From Microbacterium stercoris (GTDB taxonomy: Bacteria; Actinomycetota; Actinomycetes; Actinomycetales; Microbacteriaceae), in contig NZ_JAGFOA010000007.1 in assembly GCF_017592545.1 (NCBI RefSeq), forward strand, positions 62,001 to 126,000: a DNA stretch of 64,000 nucleotides, written 5' to 3'. The notes under the pieces were generated by a model. The model was not told where the DNA came from. It ran no database searches and was given only the letters and a program-made list of their open reading frames with translations. A program made the translations under genes and the position numbers. Position 1 is the stretch's first letter. Each line of letters starts with the position of its first letter. Positions 17,096-25,696 of this stretch are shown piece after piece.

Positions 17096-18178
17096 CTACC
17101 CGAACAGCTCCGCGACGACCGAGTCGGCAAGTCCCAGGCCGGTCGTCATGCCGATGCCGGTGGTCACGGAGACGACGCGCACGCCGTCGAGCGGGGCGAC
17201 GCGCAGGAAGTCCTGCGGTGCCGCGGCATAGACGCCCTGCCAGCGCTCGCGCACGCGCAGCCGGCGCCGCCCGAACAGCTCGCGCGCCAGCCGATCGAGC
17301 AGCTCGAACGCCGCCTCGTCCTGGAACGGCGCGACCGTGACGTCGCGGTAGTGCGTGTCGCCGACGAGCAGCGTGCCATCCGGACGCTCGGTGTACATCT
17401 GGTTCACGTCGCGGGCCAGGATCTCCGGATCCTTCTCGGCGAAGCGGGCGCGCAGGGCCGTGGCCGCGTCGGTGGCGGCGAAGGCCGAATAGCGCAGCAT
17501 CGAGGACCCGGTGAGCAGCGGGATCCCGAGGCCGATCCCGTCGGTGAGCATCATGTCGAGACCGCAGCGCACGATGCCGTGGCGCTCGGCGATCTCGGGA
17601 AAGAGGTGATCGACGTCGGCGTTCACCGCGAACACGATCGCCTCCGCGTGGATCTCGCCCCTGCTCGTGTGCAGCACGCCGGGCTCGACACCGAGGGCGC
17701 TGGTGCGCCACCGGAACTCCACGCCGCGGCGCGCGAGGTACCCGGCCAGCGCCGGGGCAGCCGCACGCGGGTCGACCTGCACATCGCGCTCGAGGAAGGC
17801 GGCGCCCACCGCGCCGCGCACCGGCACGCGGCGCGCCACCTCCTCGCCCGACAGCAGCGTTCCCTGGCGCGCCTCGGCGAGCACGGCGTGCTCCTCGTCG
17901 CTGCGGGCCACAACGAGCGTCCCGGGCTGCCGCAGCCAGAATCCCCCGCGCGGCGCATAGCGCAGCCACAGCTCGCGGGCGCGCTCGGCGTACTCACGCG
18001 CCTCGCCCGCATGGGCCGACGTGCCGATGTGCCCGAAGTTGCGAACGGTGGCTCCGGCGATCGCGGTGGCGCGGTCGATGACCACGACCCGCAGCCCTCG
18101 CTCCATCGCGGCCGCGGCGTGACCGAGGCCCACGATCCCGGATCCGACGACCGCGAGGTCGTAGTGCTGTGCGCTCAC
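17096..18178 (-). CDS. FAD-dependent oxidoreductase of the phosphonate-associated (TIGR03364-like) type
   Basis: 360 residues from a GTG start 10 nt after the phnE stop. An N-terminal FAD-binding Rossmann motif (DLAVVGSGIVGLGHAAAAMERG), then IDRATAIAGATVRNFGHIGT, a DAO-fold core and a C-terminal GIGMTTGLGLADSV FAD loop. It resembles the DadA/glycine-oxidase-like family repeatedly found beside phosphonate transporters, some of which oxidise aminoethylphosphonate or N-alkyl derivatives. Here it is the last gene of phnD-phnC-phnE. No phosphonatase, C-P lyase or AEP transaminase lies within the window, so this enzyme may act on the imported compound first. Confidence 0.78.
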   Translation of the reverse strand: MSAQHYDLAVVGSGIVGLGHAAAAMERGLRVVVIDRATAIAGATVRNFGHIGTSAHAGEAREYAERARELWLRYAPRGGFWLRQPGTLVVARSDEEHAVLAEARQGTLLSGEEVARRVPVRGAVGAAFLERDVQVDPRAAAPALAGYLARRGVEFRWRTSALGVEPGVLHTSRGEIHAEAIVFAVNADVDHLFPEIAERHGIVRCGLDMMLTDGIGLGIPLLTGSSMLRYSAFAATDAATALRARFAEKDPEILARDVNQMYTERPDGTLLVGDTHYRDVTVAPFQDEAAFELLDRLARELFGRRRLRVRERWQGVYAAAPQDFLRVAPLDGVRVVSVTTGIGMTTGLGLADSVVAELFG

Positions 18179-18188
18179 GTCGGCCGGC

Positions 18189-20033
18189 TCACTTCACCGC
18201 GCGACGGATCAGCACCGACAGCGATTCGACGACGACCACCATCGCGATTACCACGAGCACGTAGGCGAGCACCTGGTCGAAGTGCCGTCCCTGCAGGGCA
18301 TTGAGCAGCAGGAAGCCGATGCCGCCCGCGCCCACGACGCCGAGCAGGGTGGCCGAGCGGATGTTCTGCTCGAGCAGGTACATGAGGTGGCTGACGAGAG
18401 CCGGCACCGACAGGGGCACCGTCGAGGAGAAGAACACCTGCGTCCGGGTGGATCCGCCGGCCGAGAGCGCCCTCTCGGGCCCGTTCGGCACCTCCTCCAT
18501 CGAGTCGCCGATGAGCTTCGCGAGCAGGCCGACGCCGCCGATGCCAAGTGCGAGGGTGGCGGCCTGCGGCCCCATCCCCGCCGCGATGATGAACAGGATC
18601 GCGACCACCAGGTCGGGAATCGAGCGGACCACCAGGGCGATGCCGCGGAAAAGATTGCGCACCGTGCCGTTGGGGGCGACGTTCCGCGCGGAGAGAGGGC
18701 CGACGACGGCGGAGATGATCGTCGCGAGCAGCGTCGCGGCGAACGCGATCTGCAGCGTGCGCGTCACCGCGTCGAGCACCTCGGTCCATCCGTTCGAGCC
18801 GAAGGTCAGCGGCCACAGGGCCCGGTCCTGCTCGGGGTTCACGATCTGATCCCAGGTCGGCGTGAGGACGCGCGCGACATCCGGGGCCGCGTAGACGAAG
18901 GCGGCCACCACGATGGCGACGCCCGCCCAGATCCAGACGGTGGTGGAGACGCGCTCGCGGTCCCACGGGCGCCTCATCGCGGCGGCCAGGCGCGCATCGC
19001 GATCCGGCGCGGAGGCCGCCGCGGGCGGTGCCGCGGGCAGGGCACGCGCCGGGTCCTGGCGCGGGGCCTCCGCGGACGTAGCGGTCCTGCGCGCGGCGCC
19101 GCGTGCCGAACCGCGGCGTGCGCGCTTGCCCGTCGGCGCGACGTTGAGCAGGCGGGCGCGGATCGTCGAGGACACGATCTCGAACAGGATGCACAGCGCG
19201 ATGATGATCACCACGAGCGGCACCACGCGGCGCATGCCCGCAGGGCCGGCGTGCAGGGCGTCGTCGAGCTCGTAGCCGATGCCGACGACGCCGACCACGC
19301 CGAGGATGACGGTGCCGCGCAGGTTGATGTCGGCCCGGTGCAGGGCCACGGCGATCCACGCGGGCAGCGCCTGGGGCACAACTCCCGCCCAGAACTCCTG
19401 GGCCCGGGAGCCGCCCGCGGCCCGGATCGCGAGGCGGGGGCCCTCATCGATCTGCTCGATCGCGTCGGCGAACATCTTCGAGATCATCCCGACGGAGTGC
19501 AGACCGATCGCCACGATGGCGGGCAGGGTGCCCGATCCGAACCACAGGAACGCGAAGAACACCACGAAGACGATGTCGGGGATGGCGCGGGCGATGACGC
19601 CGATGCCACGGCAGACGGCGAGCACCGCGCCGTTGGGGGTGGTGTTGCGCGCGGCGCCGTACGCGACCGGCACCGACAGCACGGCTGCCAGGGCGGTGCC
19701 CGCGATCACGAGCGCGAGCGTGATCGCGACCGTGAGCACCATGTCCCAGATGGGCGCGAATCCGACGAAGGAGGTGGTGAAGACCGTGGAGCCGTCGGGC
19801 TGGCGCGCGCCCGACACTTCCCATCCCGGCCACTGCAGGGGAGTGGCCATGTCGAGGAAGCGGGCGACGTTCGGGCCCACCGTCTCGAGGCCCTTCGGGC
19901 TGAAGTCGAGGCCGATGAACGACCAGACGCCGAGCCCCAGGATCACGACGATCACGGCATACGAGACGATCGTCGACACGGGCGGCGCCGGGCGCGGGAC
20001 CAGCGAGGCGCGGGAGACGGCGGCGGTGGTCAC
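18189..20033 (-). CDS. phnE: Fused phosphonate ABC permease (two PhnE modules in one chain)
   Basis: 614 residues holding two PhnE-like permease modules. Module 1 (about 20-290) has PLVVIIIALCILFEIVSSTIRARLL at its end; module 2 (about 370-610) contains LSARNVAPNGTVRNLFRGIA and VVRSIPDLVVAILFI. Module 1 has the parallel NTTPNGAVLAVCRGIG and IARAIPDIVFVVFF, showing an internal duplication. A ~75-residue Ala/Arg/Pro-rich cytoplasmic linker joins them. Most bacteria use one homodimeric PhnE or two separate genes; this is a natural fusion forming the whole membrane channel. The GTG start overlaps the phnC stop (GTGA). Confidence 0.9.
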   Translation of the reverse strand: MTTAAVSRASLVPRPAPPVSTIVSYAVIVVILGLGVWSFIGLDFSPKGLETVGPNVARFLDMATPLQWPGWEVSGARQPDGSTVFTTSFVGFAPIWDMVLTVAITLALVIAGTALAAVLSVPVAYGAARNTTPNGAVLAVCRGIGVIARAIPDIVFVVFFAFLWFGSGTLPAIVAIGLHSVGMISKMFADAIEQIDEGPRLAIRAAGGSRAQEFWAGVVPQALPAWIAVALHRADINLRGTVILGVVGVVGIGYELDDALHAGPAGMRRVVPLVVIIIALCILFEIVSSTIRARLLNVAPTGKRARRGSARGAARRTATSAEAPRQDPARALPAAPPAAASAPDRDARLAAAMRRPWDRERVSTTVWIWAGVAIVVAAFVYAAPDVARVLTPTWDQIVNPEQDRALWPLTFGSNGWTEVLDAVTRTLQIAFAATLLATIISAVVGPLSARNVAPNGTVRNLFRGIALVVRSIPDLVVAILFIIAAGMGPQAATLALGIGGVGLLAKLIGDSMEEVPNGPERALSAGGSTRTQVFFSSTVPLSVPALVSHLMYLLEQNIRSATLLGVVGAGGIGFLLLNALQGRHFDQVLAYVLVVIAMVVVVESLSVLIRRAVK

Positions 20034-20932
20034 GCCTTGTCCTCACCAGCGCGGTCGGTGTTCTGGGCGACGGCGGCGCGGCGCAGCTCCTGCTCGAGCA
20101 CCTGCTCGCGCGCCTCGGCGAGCTCCACCTCGACGGCGGCGATCTCGGTGGTCGATGTGGCGACGCGCCCGTAGATCTCCATCACCTGCTCGCGGCTGAG
20201 GTTGTCCGTGCGGGTGTCGAGCACCACCTCGCCGCCTCGCAGGCCCACGATCCGGTCGCCCCAGCTGAGGGCGAGGTCGACCTGGTGCAGCGAGCACACG
20301 ACGGTGAGGCCGCGCTCGGCGGCGATCTCGCGGATGAGGCCCATGACCTGGCTGCTCGATTCGGGATCGAGCGAGGCCACCGGCTCGTCGGCGAGCAGGA
20401 TCTCCGGATCCTGCATCAGGGCGCGAGCGATCGCGACGCGCTGCTGCTGGCCTCCCGAGAGCCGGTCGGCGCGCTGGTAGGTGCGGTCGAGCAGGCCGAC
20501 GCGCTCGATGTGGCCGAGGGCCTTCTCGCGCAGGGCCCGCGGGTAGCTCCAGACGCCGACGCGCGGACCGCGGAGGGTCGAGAGGGATCCCGTCAGCACG
20601 TTCTCCAGCACGGACAGGGCGCCCACCAGCTCGAACTGCTGGAAGATGAAGCCGATCCGGCCGCGCAGCGCGCGCAGGTCGCGGCCGCGCAGCGAGGTGA
20701 CCTCCTGACCCAGCGACTGGACGGATCCGGTCGTGGGGGTCTCGAGGCCGTTGATGTGGCGGAGGAGAGTGGACTTGCCGGAGCCCGACAGGCCCAGCAG
20801 CACCACGATCTCTCCGGGGGCGACGGACAGCGACACCCCCGACAGAGCCGGCCCGGATGCACCCGGGTACGTTTTGCCCAGATCCTGGATCCGGACGGCG
20901 GAGCTCTGCACGGAGGTGTCGCTGTTCGTCAT
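20030..20932 (-). CDS. phnC: Phosphonate ABC transporter ATP-binding protein
   Basis: 300 residues. Walker A GLSGSGKSTLLRHINGL, Q-loop FQQFELV, signature LSGGQQQRVAIARAL, Walker B ILLADEPVASLDPES and the H-loop in VVCSLHQVDLAL all match PhnC. The C-terminal ~50 residues (VEVELAEAREQVLEQELRRAAV) form a charged, probably coiled extension beyond the usual ~260-residue PhnC. It hydrolyses ATP on the inner face to drive PhnE. It lies 31 nt after phnD on the same strand. Confidence 0.92.
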   Translation of the reverse strand: MTNSDTSVQSSAVRIQDLGKTYPGASGPALSGVSLSVAPGEIVVLLGLSGSGKSTLLRHINGLETPTTGSVQSLGQEVTSLRGRDLRALRGRIGFIFQQFELVGALSVLENVLTGSLSTLRGPRVGVWSYPRALREKALGHIERVGLLDRTYQRADRLSGGQQQRVAIARALMQDPEILLADEPVASLDPESSSQVMGLIREIAAERGLTVVCSLHQVDLALSWGDRIVGLRGGEVVLDTRTDNLSREQVMEIYGRVATSTTEIAAVEVELAEAREQVLEQELRRAAVAQNTDRAGEDKA

Positions 20933-20963
20933 GTGAGTGCTGTTCCTCTGAAAGCGCCGGCGC

Positions 20964-21917
20964 TTACGCCCGGCAGGCCTCGACCAGGTCGGCGATCTGG
21001 TCGCACACGCCGCGGATCGTGTCGAAGTACGAGTCGTCGACGGCGCCGAAGCCGAAGAAGTTCTCCTTCAGGAAGTCGTTCAGCTCGATGCCGGCGTCGG
21101 TGAGCGATGCCTGCGTCGTGTCCTGCAGACCCTCGAAGAGGGCGTCCTTGACGTCCTGGGGCAGGGCAGCCTGGAGCACGATCGGGGCGCCCGGAACCTG
21201 GAAGCGCTCGATCTCCTCGAGCTTGCCCTGCTCGATGAGCGGGTCGGCGTCGGTGTCCTGCGCGAAACCGACCTGGCAGTCGGTGCCTTCGGCGACCTTG
21301 GCGGCGTTGAGGTCGTGCTCCTCGCCGTACATGGTGTTCTCCTCGGAGACCGTGACACCGGCCTTGAGCAGCTCGGAGGTGGGGATGGCGCGACCCGAGG
21401 TCGACGTGGGGTTGACGAAGCAGACCGGGCGGTCGGCGAAGTCCTCGAGAATCTTGACCTCGGTGGCCGCCGGGTTCTTGATGGCCACGGAGAAGTAGCC
21501 CGGCTCGGCGCCGTCGGCGGTGATCTGCGCACCGATCGGCTCGATGTCGGCGCCCGCGTTCTGCGCCTGGTAGTAGGTGAACGACGAGATCTGCGCCACG
21601 TCGACCTGACCGGAGGCGAGGCCCTGGACGACGGCCGTGTAGTCGGTCGCGGGGAGGAACTCGACGGTCTTGCCGGTGATCTCGGCGATCCAGTCGGCGA
21701 TGGGCTGGGCGTCCTGCTCGGCGCCCTCGTGGTCGGGCAGCGTGGCGAAGACGATCGTGTTCTCGTCCTTCGCGAACGTGCCGGCGGCCTCCTCGGAGGC
21801 CGGGGTCGCCGCACCCGCGTCGGCGGGCTTCGTGGTGGTCGACGAGCACGCGGCGAGGCCGAACGCGAGGGCGAGGCCCGCCGTGAGTGCGAGGCCGCGC
21901 TTCAGGGTGATCTGCAT
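20964..21917 (-). CDS. phnD: Phosphonate-type ABC transporter substrate-binding lipoprotein
   Basis: 317 residues from the ATG at 21917 (GGAAGGT upstream). Lipoprotein signal peptide with lipobox GLAAC, so lipid-anchored on the outer face of the membrane. The mature part is PhnD/PtxB-like: FATLPDHEGAEQDAQPIADW, FLPATDYTAVVQGLASGQVDVAQI, VCFVNPTSTSGRAIP. Ligand may be aminoethylphosphonate, another phosphonate or phosphite; sequence alone does not decide. First gene of the four-gene operon. A 14-bp palindrome (20952-20965) covers its stop codon and could stabilise or attenuate the transcript before phnC. Confidence 0.9.
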   Translation of the reverse strand: MQITLKRGLALTAGLALAFGLAACSSTTTKPADAGAATPASEEAAGTFAKDENTIVFATLPDHEGAEQDAQPIADWIAEITGKTVEFLPATDYTAVVQGLASGQVDVAQISSFTYYQAQNAGADIEPIGAQITADGAEPGYFSVAIKNPAATEVKILEDFADRPVCFVNPTSTSGRAIPTSELLKAGVTVSEENTMYGEEHDLNAAKVAEGTDCQVGFAQDTDADPLIEQGKLEEIERFQVPGAPIVLQAALPQDVKDALFEGLQDTTQASLTDAGIELNDFLKENFFGFGAVDDSYFDTIRGVCDQIADLVEACRA

Positions 21918-22038
21918 GAGTACCTTCCGGGTATGTGTGATGCAGGGGTGGTGGTCGGCCAGAGCCCGGTGTTCGCACGGGAGCCGACTCGGGAAACGTA
22001 GGACCGCTCCCGGCCCATCTCCTTGCCCGGCCGTGGCG

Positions 22039-22060
22039 CGTAGGTGAACGAGGTGTGAAA
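22039..22060 (-). promoter_or_regulatory. PHO-box-like direct repeat upstream of phnD
   Basis: On the reverse strand two adjacent 11-nt units, TTTCACACCTC and GTTCACCTACG, resemble the GTTCACC-type direct repeat units bound by PhoP in actinobacteria. They lie about 120 nt upstream of the phnD start. Suggests phosphate-starvation control; binding not shown. Confidence 0.55.
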
Positions 22061-22096
22061 GTCCGTCGCTCGGCGCTCGGCGCTCGCGCCCCTCCC

Positions 22097-22361
22097 CGCT
22101 CGTCGAGCGAGCGGAGCGAGCGGAGCGAGTCGAGACGCCCCGAACCCGGCGCAGGCAGGTTCCCTCCCCGTTCATCGAGCGAGCGGAGCGAGTCGAGACG
22201 CCTCGAGCCCGGCGCAGGCAGTTGCCTTTCGCGTTCGTCGAGCGAGCGGAGCGAGTCGAGACGCCCCGAACCCGGCGCAGGCACGAGCCCAGCGCGGGCT
22301 TCTCCCTACTCGTTCGTCGAGCGAGCGGAGCGAGTCGAGACGCCCCGAGCCTGGCGCAGGC
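22097..22361. repeat. Tandem array of four ~52-bp intergenic repeats
   Basis: Four direct copies start at about 22097, 22169, 22232 and 22311. Each runs from CGTTCGTCGAGCGAGCGGAG through GTCGAGACGCC to CCGGCGCAGGC; copies differ by only a few bases. Copy 1 holds an extra 9-bp CGGAGCGAG. Spacers of 11-27 bp differ in sequence. The array fills most of the 552-bp gap (21918-22469) between phnD and the HNH gene, with the PHO-like box on one side and the SOS-like box on the other. Short GAGCGAGCGGAGCGAG-type repeats are common between Microbacteriaceae genes. Confidence 0.85.
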
Positions 22362-22431
22362 GCGGGGTGGCGGCCTGGCTGGTTCGTCCACACCCCGCGT
22401 CAGGCGCGGTCGCTTCCCGCGCGTCGTTCTG

Positions 22432-22449
22432 TTCGAACAAATGTCCGAA
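22432..22449 (+). promoter_or_regulatory. LexA/SOS-box-like operator before the HNH gene
   Basis: TTCGAAC (22432-22438) and GTCCGAA (22443-22449) flank AAAT, an 18-bp near-palindrome with one mismatch to the Gram-positive/actinobacterial SOS consensus CGAAC-N4-GTTCG. It ends 20 bp before the ATG. Implies DNA-damage induction of the endonuclease gene (inference). Confidence 0.6.
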
Positions 22450-22469
22450 CCTCGTGGGACAATGGACCC

Positions 22470-24044
22470 ATGCCCACCTTCACCGAATCCGCGCCTCTCA
22501 CCTGGGATTTCACCCCGGATGAGCGGTCGCGTGCGCGGGCGGGCATTGCGGAGCTGGCTGCGATCCGCACCGCCCGTGCGGCACTGGATGCGCGGGAGGC
22601 GCGGGCGCAAGCACGCCTGATGCAGATCGCCCTCGACCAACTCGGGCGGATGCCACGCGCCTCCGATTACGCGTTCCCGGTGCGGTCGATGGCGGCGGAG
22701 GTGGCGCTGGCGCTGAAGGAATCACCGCGCACGATGCAAGCCCGCCTCGACAGCGCCTACGACCTCGTGGTGCGGTTTCCCGCCACCGTGGCGGCGTTGG
22801 CGGAGGGCCGGATCACGCAGCGTCACGCCCGCGAGATCGTCGAGGCCGGCTCCCGCATCGCCGACGACTCCACCCGGGCCGCGTTCGAGGCAGACATCCT
22901 CCCCATCGCCGAGCGCAGCACCCCGTCGCGCATGAAGCGTCAGGCGGCGCAGGTCGCCGAGCGGCACGATCCCGAACCGATCCAGGAGCGCCACGACAGG
23001 GCCCACGCCGACCGACGCGTGTATGTCGTGGATCTGCCGGATGCGATGGCGGAGCTGCGCATCCTCACCACCGCCGTCCGCGCCCGCGCGATGCACGACC
23101 GCCTCACCGCGCAGGCGAAGGTCGTCGCCCGCGACAACCGCGCCGCCGCCCGCGCCCAGAACGCAACGACCACCGCACCCGATGCCACCCGCGCGCCCGA
23201 GAACTCAGGTGAGGCCACCACCGACGCGGATAGCGCCACCGCCGACTCGGCCCACACCGTCTCGACCTCCACCGACTCGGCCCCCACCGAGCAGGGCCTC
23301 GACGAGTCGGCCCACACCGAACCGGGCCTCGACGAGCCAGCTCCCACCGAGCCGGGCCTCGCCGGGTCGGCACCCACCGACGCGGATGCCACCGCCGACT
23401 CTGCCCACACCGAACCGGTCCCCACCCGGCCGGCGGTGATCGATGATCGTCGCCTCGGTCAGCTGCGTGCCGACCTCGCCACCGACCTGCTCCTCACCGC
23501 ACAGCCCACCGCTCACGACATCGACGCCGACATCACCGCCACCGTCGAAGTCACCATCCCCGTCACCACGCTCCTGGGCCTCGACGACGGGCCCGCGCTG
23601 CTGGACGGTTACGGTCCCATCGATCCCGATACCGCCCGCCGGCTCGCCGCCCGCAGCCCCGGCTGGGAACGCGTCTTCCTCCACCCCGACACCGGGGCTC
23701 TGCTCACCGTCGACCACTACACACCCACCGCCGCCCAACGCCGCCTGCTGCTGGCACGCGACAAGACCTGCCGGCTGCCCGGATGCGCCACAAAGGCCAA
23801 GCACTCCGACATCGACCACACCGTCCCCTACTCGGCAGGTGGACCCACCAGCGTGCACAACCTCGCCTGCCTCTGCGAGGCGCATCACATGATGAAGCAC
23901 CACGCCCCCTGGACATTCCGACACCATGGCCACGGCCACTTCACCATCACCACCCCCTGCGGCTACACCTACAACGACAATCCACCCCACGTGGTCGTCC
24001 CCACCACCACACCCGCGCCCGCACCGGATCCAGCTCCCTTCTGA
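22470..24044 (+). CDS. DUF222 / HNH endonuclease domain protein (13E12 repeat family)
   Basis: 524 residues. N-terminal DUF222 region (about 20-220) with helical, Arg/Ala-rich sequence; an acidic Thr/Ser/Pro/Asp spacer (about 230-320) containing three 10-residue repeats of the type SA(P/H)TEPGLDE; then DUF222 C-part and an HNH nuclease motif at 431-478 (CRLPGC, DIDHTVPYSAGG, NLACLCEAHH) with the expected Cys pairs, Asp-His and His. A predicted DNA nuclease of a family present in many copies in actinobacterial genomes, role uncertain (DNA repair, mobile or defence). The SOS-like box upstream fits reports that some mycobacterial 13E12 genes are DNA-damage inducible. Confidence 0.9.
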   Translation: MPTFTESAPLTWDFTPDERSRARAGIAELAAIRTARAALDAREARAQARLMQIALDQLGRMPRASDYAFPVRSMAAEVALALKESPRTMQARLDSAYDLVVRFPATVAALAEGRITQRHAREIVEAGSRIADDSTRAAFEADILPIAERSTPSRMKRQAAQVAERHDPEPIQERHDRAHADRRVYVVDLPDAMAELRILTTAVRARAMHDRLTAQAKVVARDNRAAARAQNATTTAPDATRAPENSGEATTDADSATADSAHTVSTSTDSAPTEQGLDESAHTEPGLDEPAPTEPGLAGSAPTDADATADSAHTEPVPTRPAVIDDRRLGQLRADLATDLLLTAQPTAHDIDADITATVEVTIPVTTLLGLDDGPALLDGYGPIDPDTARRLAARSPGWERVFLHPDTGALLTVDHYTPTAAQRRLLLARDKTCRLPGCATKAKHSDIDHTVPYSAGGPTSVHNLACLCEAHHMMKHHAPWTFRHHGHGHFTITTPCGYTYNDNPPHVVVPTTTPAPAPDPAPF

Positions 24045-24068
24045 CCTCGACAGGCGCACGCGCACGCG

Positions 24069-24105
24069 CCGAGGGGCGAGCGGATCAGATCCGCTCGCCC
24101 CTCGG
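24069..24105. terminator. Bidirectional terminator between HNH and aldehyde dehydrogenase genes
   Basis: Perfect 17-bp stem (24069-24085 with 24089-24105) with a CAG loop, lying between two convergent stops at 24044 and 24122. Confidence 0.85.
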
Positions 24106-24121
24106 GCTGTACCGCGCAGGG

Positions 24122-25681
24122 TCAGTGCGCCATGGCTGCCAAGGCTGCCTCGTCGAGCGTGGCGATGGAGTGGGTGTCCTGGAAATCACGCACACCCTCG
24201 ATGCCCTGCTCGCGACCCATGCCCGACTGCTTCACGCCTCCGAAGGGAGCGCGCAGGTCGAGTCGGTTGGCGCCGTGGTCGTTGATCCACACGTAGCCGC
24301 AGTGAAGCCGTGCGCCGATGCGCTGCGCGGTCTCGGGGCTGGACGTCCAGACCGATCCGCCGAGCCCCGCCCACGTGTCGTTCGCGGCGGCGATCGCCTG
24401 CTCCTCGTCGTCGAAGGGCAGGATCGGGATGACCGGTCCGAACTGCTCCATCGTGACGACGCGCAACGACGGATCCGGATCGATCACCAGCGCCGGGCGC
24501 ACGAAGTTGCCGCCCGCGAGCTCGCCGTCCGGCAGCTCGCCGTACTCGCGCACCTCGGCGCCCGAGTCCTTCGCCTCCTGGATCAGCTCGTCGACGAACG
24601 CCTTCTGCGCGCCCTGATGCAGGGGGCCCATCGTTGTGCCCGCGTCGAGGCCGTAACCCAGCACGACCTTCTGCAGGCGCGCGTCGAGCCCGGCCACGAG
24701 CTCGTCCAGGCGCGAGCGGTGCACGTAGACGCGCTTCGCGTTCATGCAGATCTGACCGGTGGTGTCGTAGATCGCGCCGAAGAGCCGGTCGAGGTGCGCG
24801 TCGCTCAGCTCCGCATCCTCCGCGATGACGGCCGCATCGTTGCCACCCAGCTCGAGCGTGACGCGGGTGAGCGTCTTCGACGCCATCTCCATCATCCGCT
24901 TGCCGCCGTTCACCGATCCGGTGAACGACACCTTCGCGACGTCGGTGTTCTGGATGAGGCCGGACATGTTCTCGTCCTTGCCTGTGACCACGTTGAGCAC
25001 GCCGGCGGGCAGCTTCTCGGCCACGCGCTGCACCACGCGCGCCGTGGCGAGCGGGGCCGACATCGGGGGCTTCACGATCACCGTGTTGCCGGCGATGAGC
25101 GCGTAGGGGAGCGCCGCGCCCAGGATCGCGATCGGCCAGTTGAAGGGCACGATGATCGTCACCACGCCCAGCGGAGAGTGCGCGACCTTCGTCGTCACCG
25201 GCAGCCCCGGCGCCGGCTCGAGCATGGAGACCGCGTCCACCTGGTCGGCCACGGCGAGCGCGAGGTTCCAGCGGATCTCGAAGACGAGGGCGTCGATCCA
25301 GCCCTCCATCCGGATCTTCCCGTTCTCCTGCGACAGGATCGCGGCGTCCTCGTCGCGCAGGTCGGCGATGCCGGCGATGGCCTCGGCCATGTGTGCGGCG
25401 CGCTCCTGTGCGGTCAGCGTCGACCAGCCGGTGAAGGCGGCCTTCGCGGCGGCCACGGCGTGCGCGACGTCCTCGGGAGAGGCCGAGGCGGCCTCGCCGA
25501 CGATCCTGCCGGGCTTGCCGGGGTCGGCGATGCGCACGACCTCGGGGGTGAAGCGCTCCTCGCCTCCGATGAACAGGCCGGTGCGCACGGCTGCCTGGCC
25601 GTCGGGCGAGCCGGTCTCGGTGTCCGAGGCCGCTCCCTCCGCAGCATCCGTGCTGACGACGGCCTCCTGGGTATCGGTCAT
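24122..25681 (-). CDS. NAD(P)-dependent aldehyde dehydrogenase
   Basis: 519 residues from the ATG at 25681. Complete ALDH chemistry: IVPFNWP (Asn181), Lys204 of VIVKPP, general-base Glu277 in LELGGND and nucleophile Cys312 in TTGQICMNAKRVYV. The N-terminal ~30 residues are a polar extension. It oxidises an aldehyde to the acid; ITLELGGND/GQICMN and QENGK place it near the succinate-semialdehyde/benzaldehyde-type class, but the substrate is not determined. Upstream lie three perfect 17-bp tandem repeats that could be regulator sites. It is transcribed in the same direction as ggt, with a ~200-bp gap, so it probably has its own promoter. Confidence 0.88.
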   Translation of the reverse strand: MTDTQEAVVSTDAAEGAASDTETGSPDGQAAVRTGLFIGGEERFTPEVVRIADPGKPGRIVGEAASASPEDVAHAVAAAKAAFTGWSTLTAQERAAHMAEAIAGIADLRDEDAAILSQENGKIRMEGWIDALVFEIRWNLALAVADQVDAVSMLEPAPGLPVTTKVAHSPLGVVTIIVPFNWPIAILGAALPYALIAGNTVIVKPPMSAPLATARVVQRVAEKLPAGVLNVVTGKDENMSGLIQNTDVAKVSFTGSVNGGKRMMEMASKTLTRVTLELGGNDAAVIAEDAELSDAHLDRLFGAIYDTTGQICMNAKRVYVHRSRLDELVAGLDARLQKVVLGYGLDAGTTMGPLHQGAQKAFVDELIQEAKDSGAEVREYGELPDGELAGGNFVRPALVIDPDPSLRVVTMEQFGPVIPILPFDDEEQAIAAANDTWAGLGGSVWTSSPETAQRIGARLHCGYVWINDHGANRLDLRAPFGGVKQSGMGREQGIEGVRDFQDTHSIATLDEAALAAMAH

Positions 25682-25696
25682 GGGATCACTCACCTC

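Noticed and set aside
18282..20174. A 630-codon forward open frame opposite phnE
   Set aside because: Composition is Arg/Asp/His-rich with no domain, exactly antisense to the well-supported fused permease.
22097..22361. CRISPR array suggested by four ~52-bp repeats with spacers
   Set aside because: Repeats are too long, spacers are short (11-27 bp) and of unequal length, and no cas genes occur; a GAGCGAGCGGAGCGAG intergenic repeat fits better.
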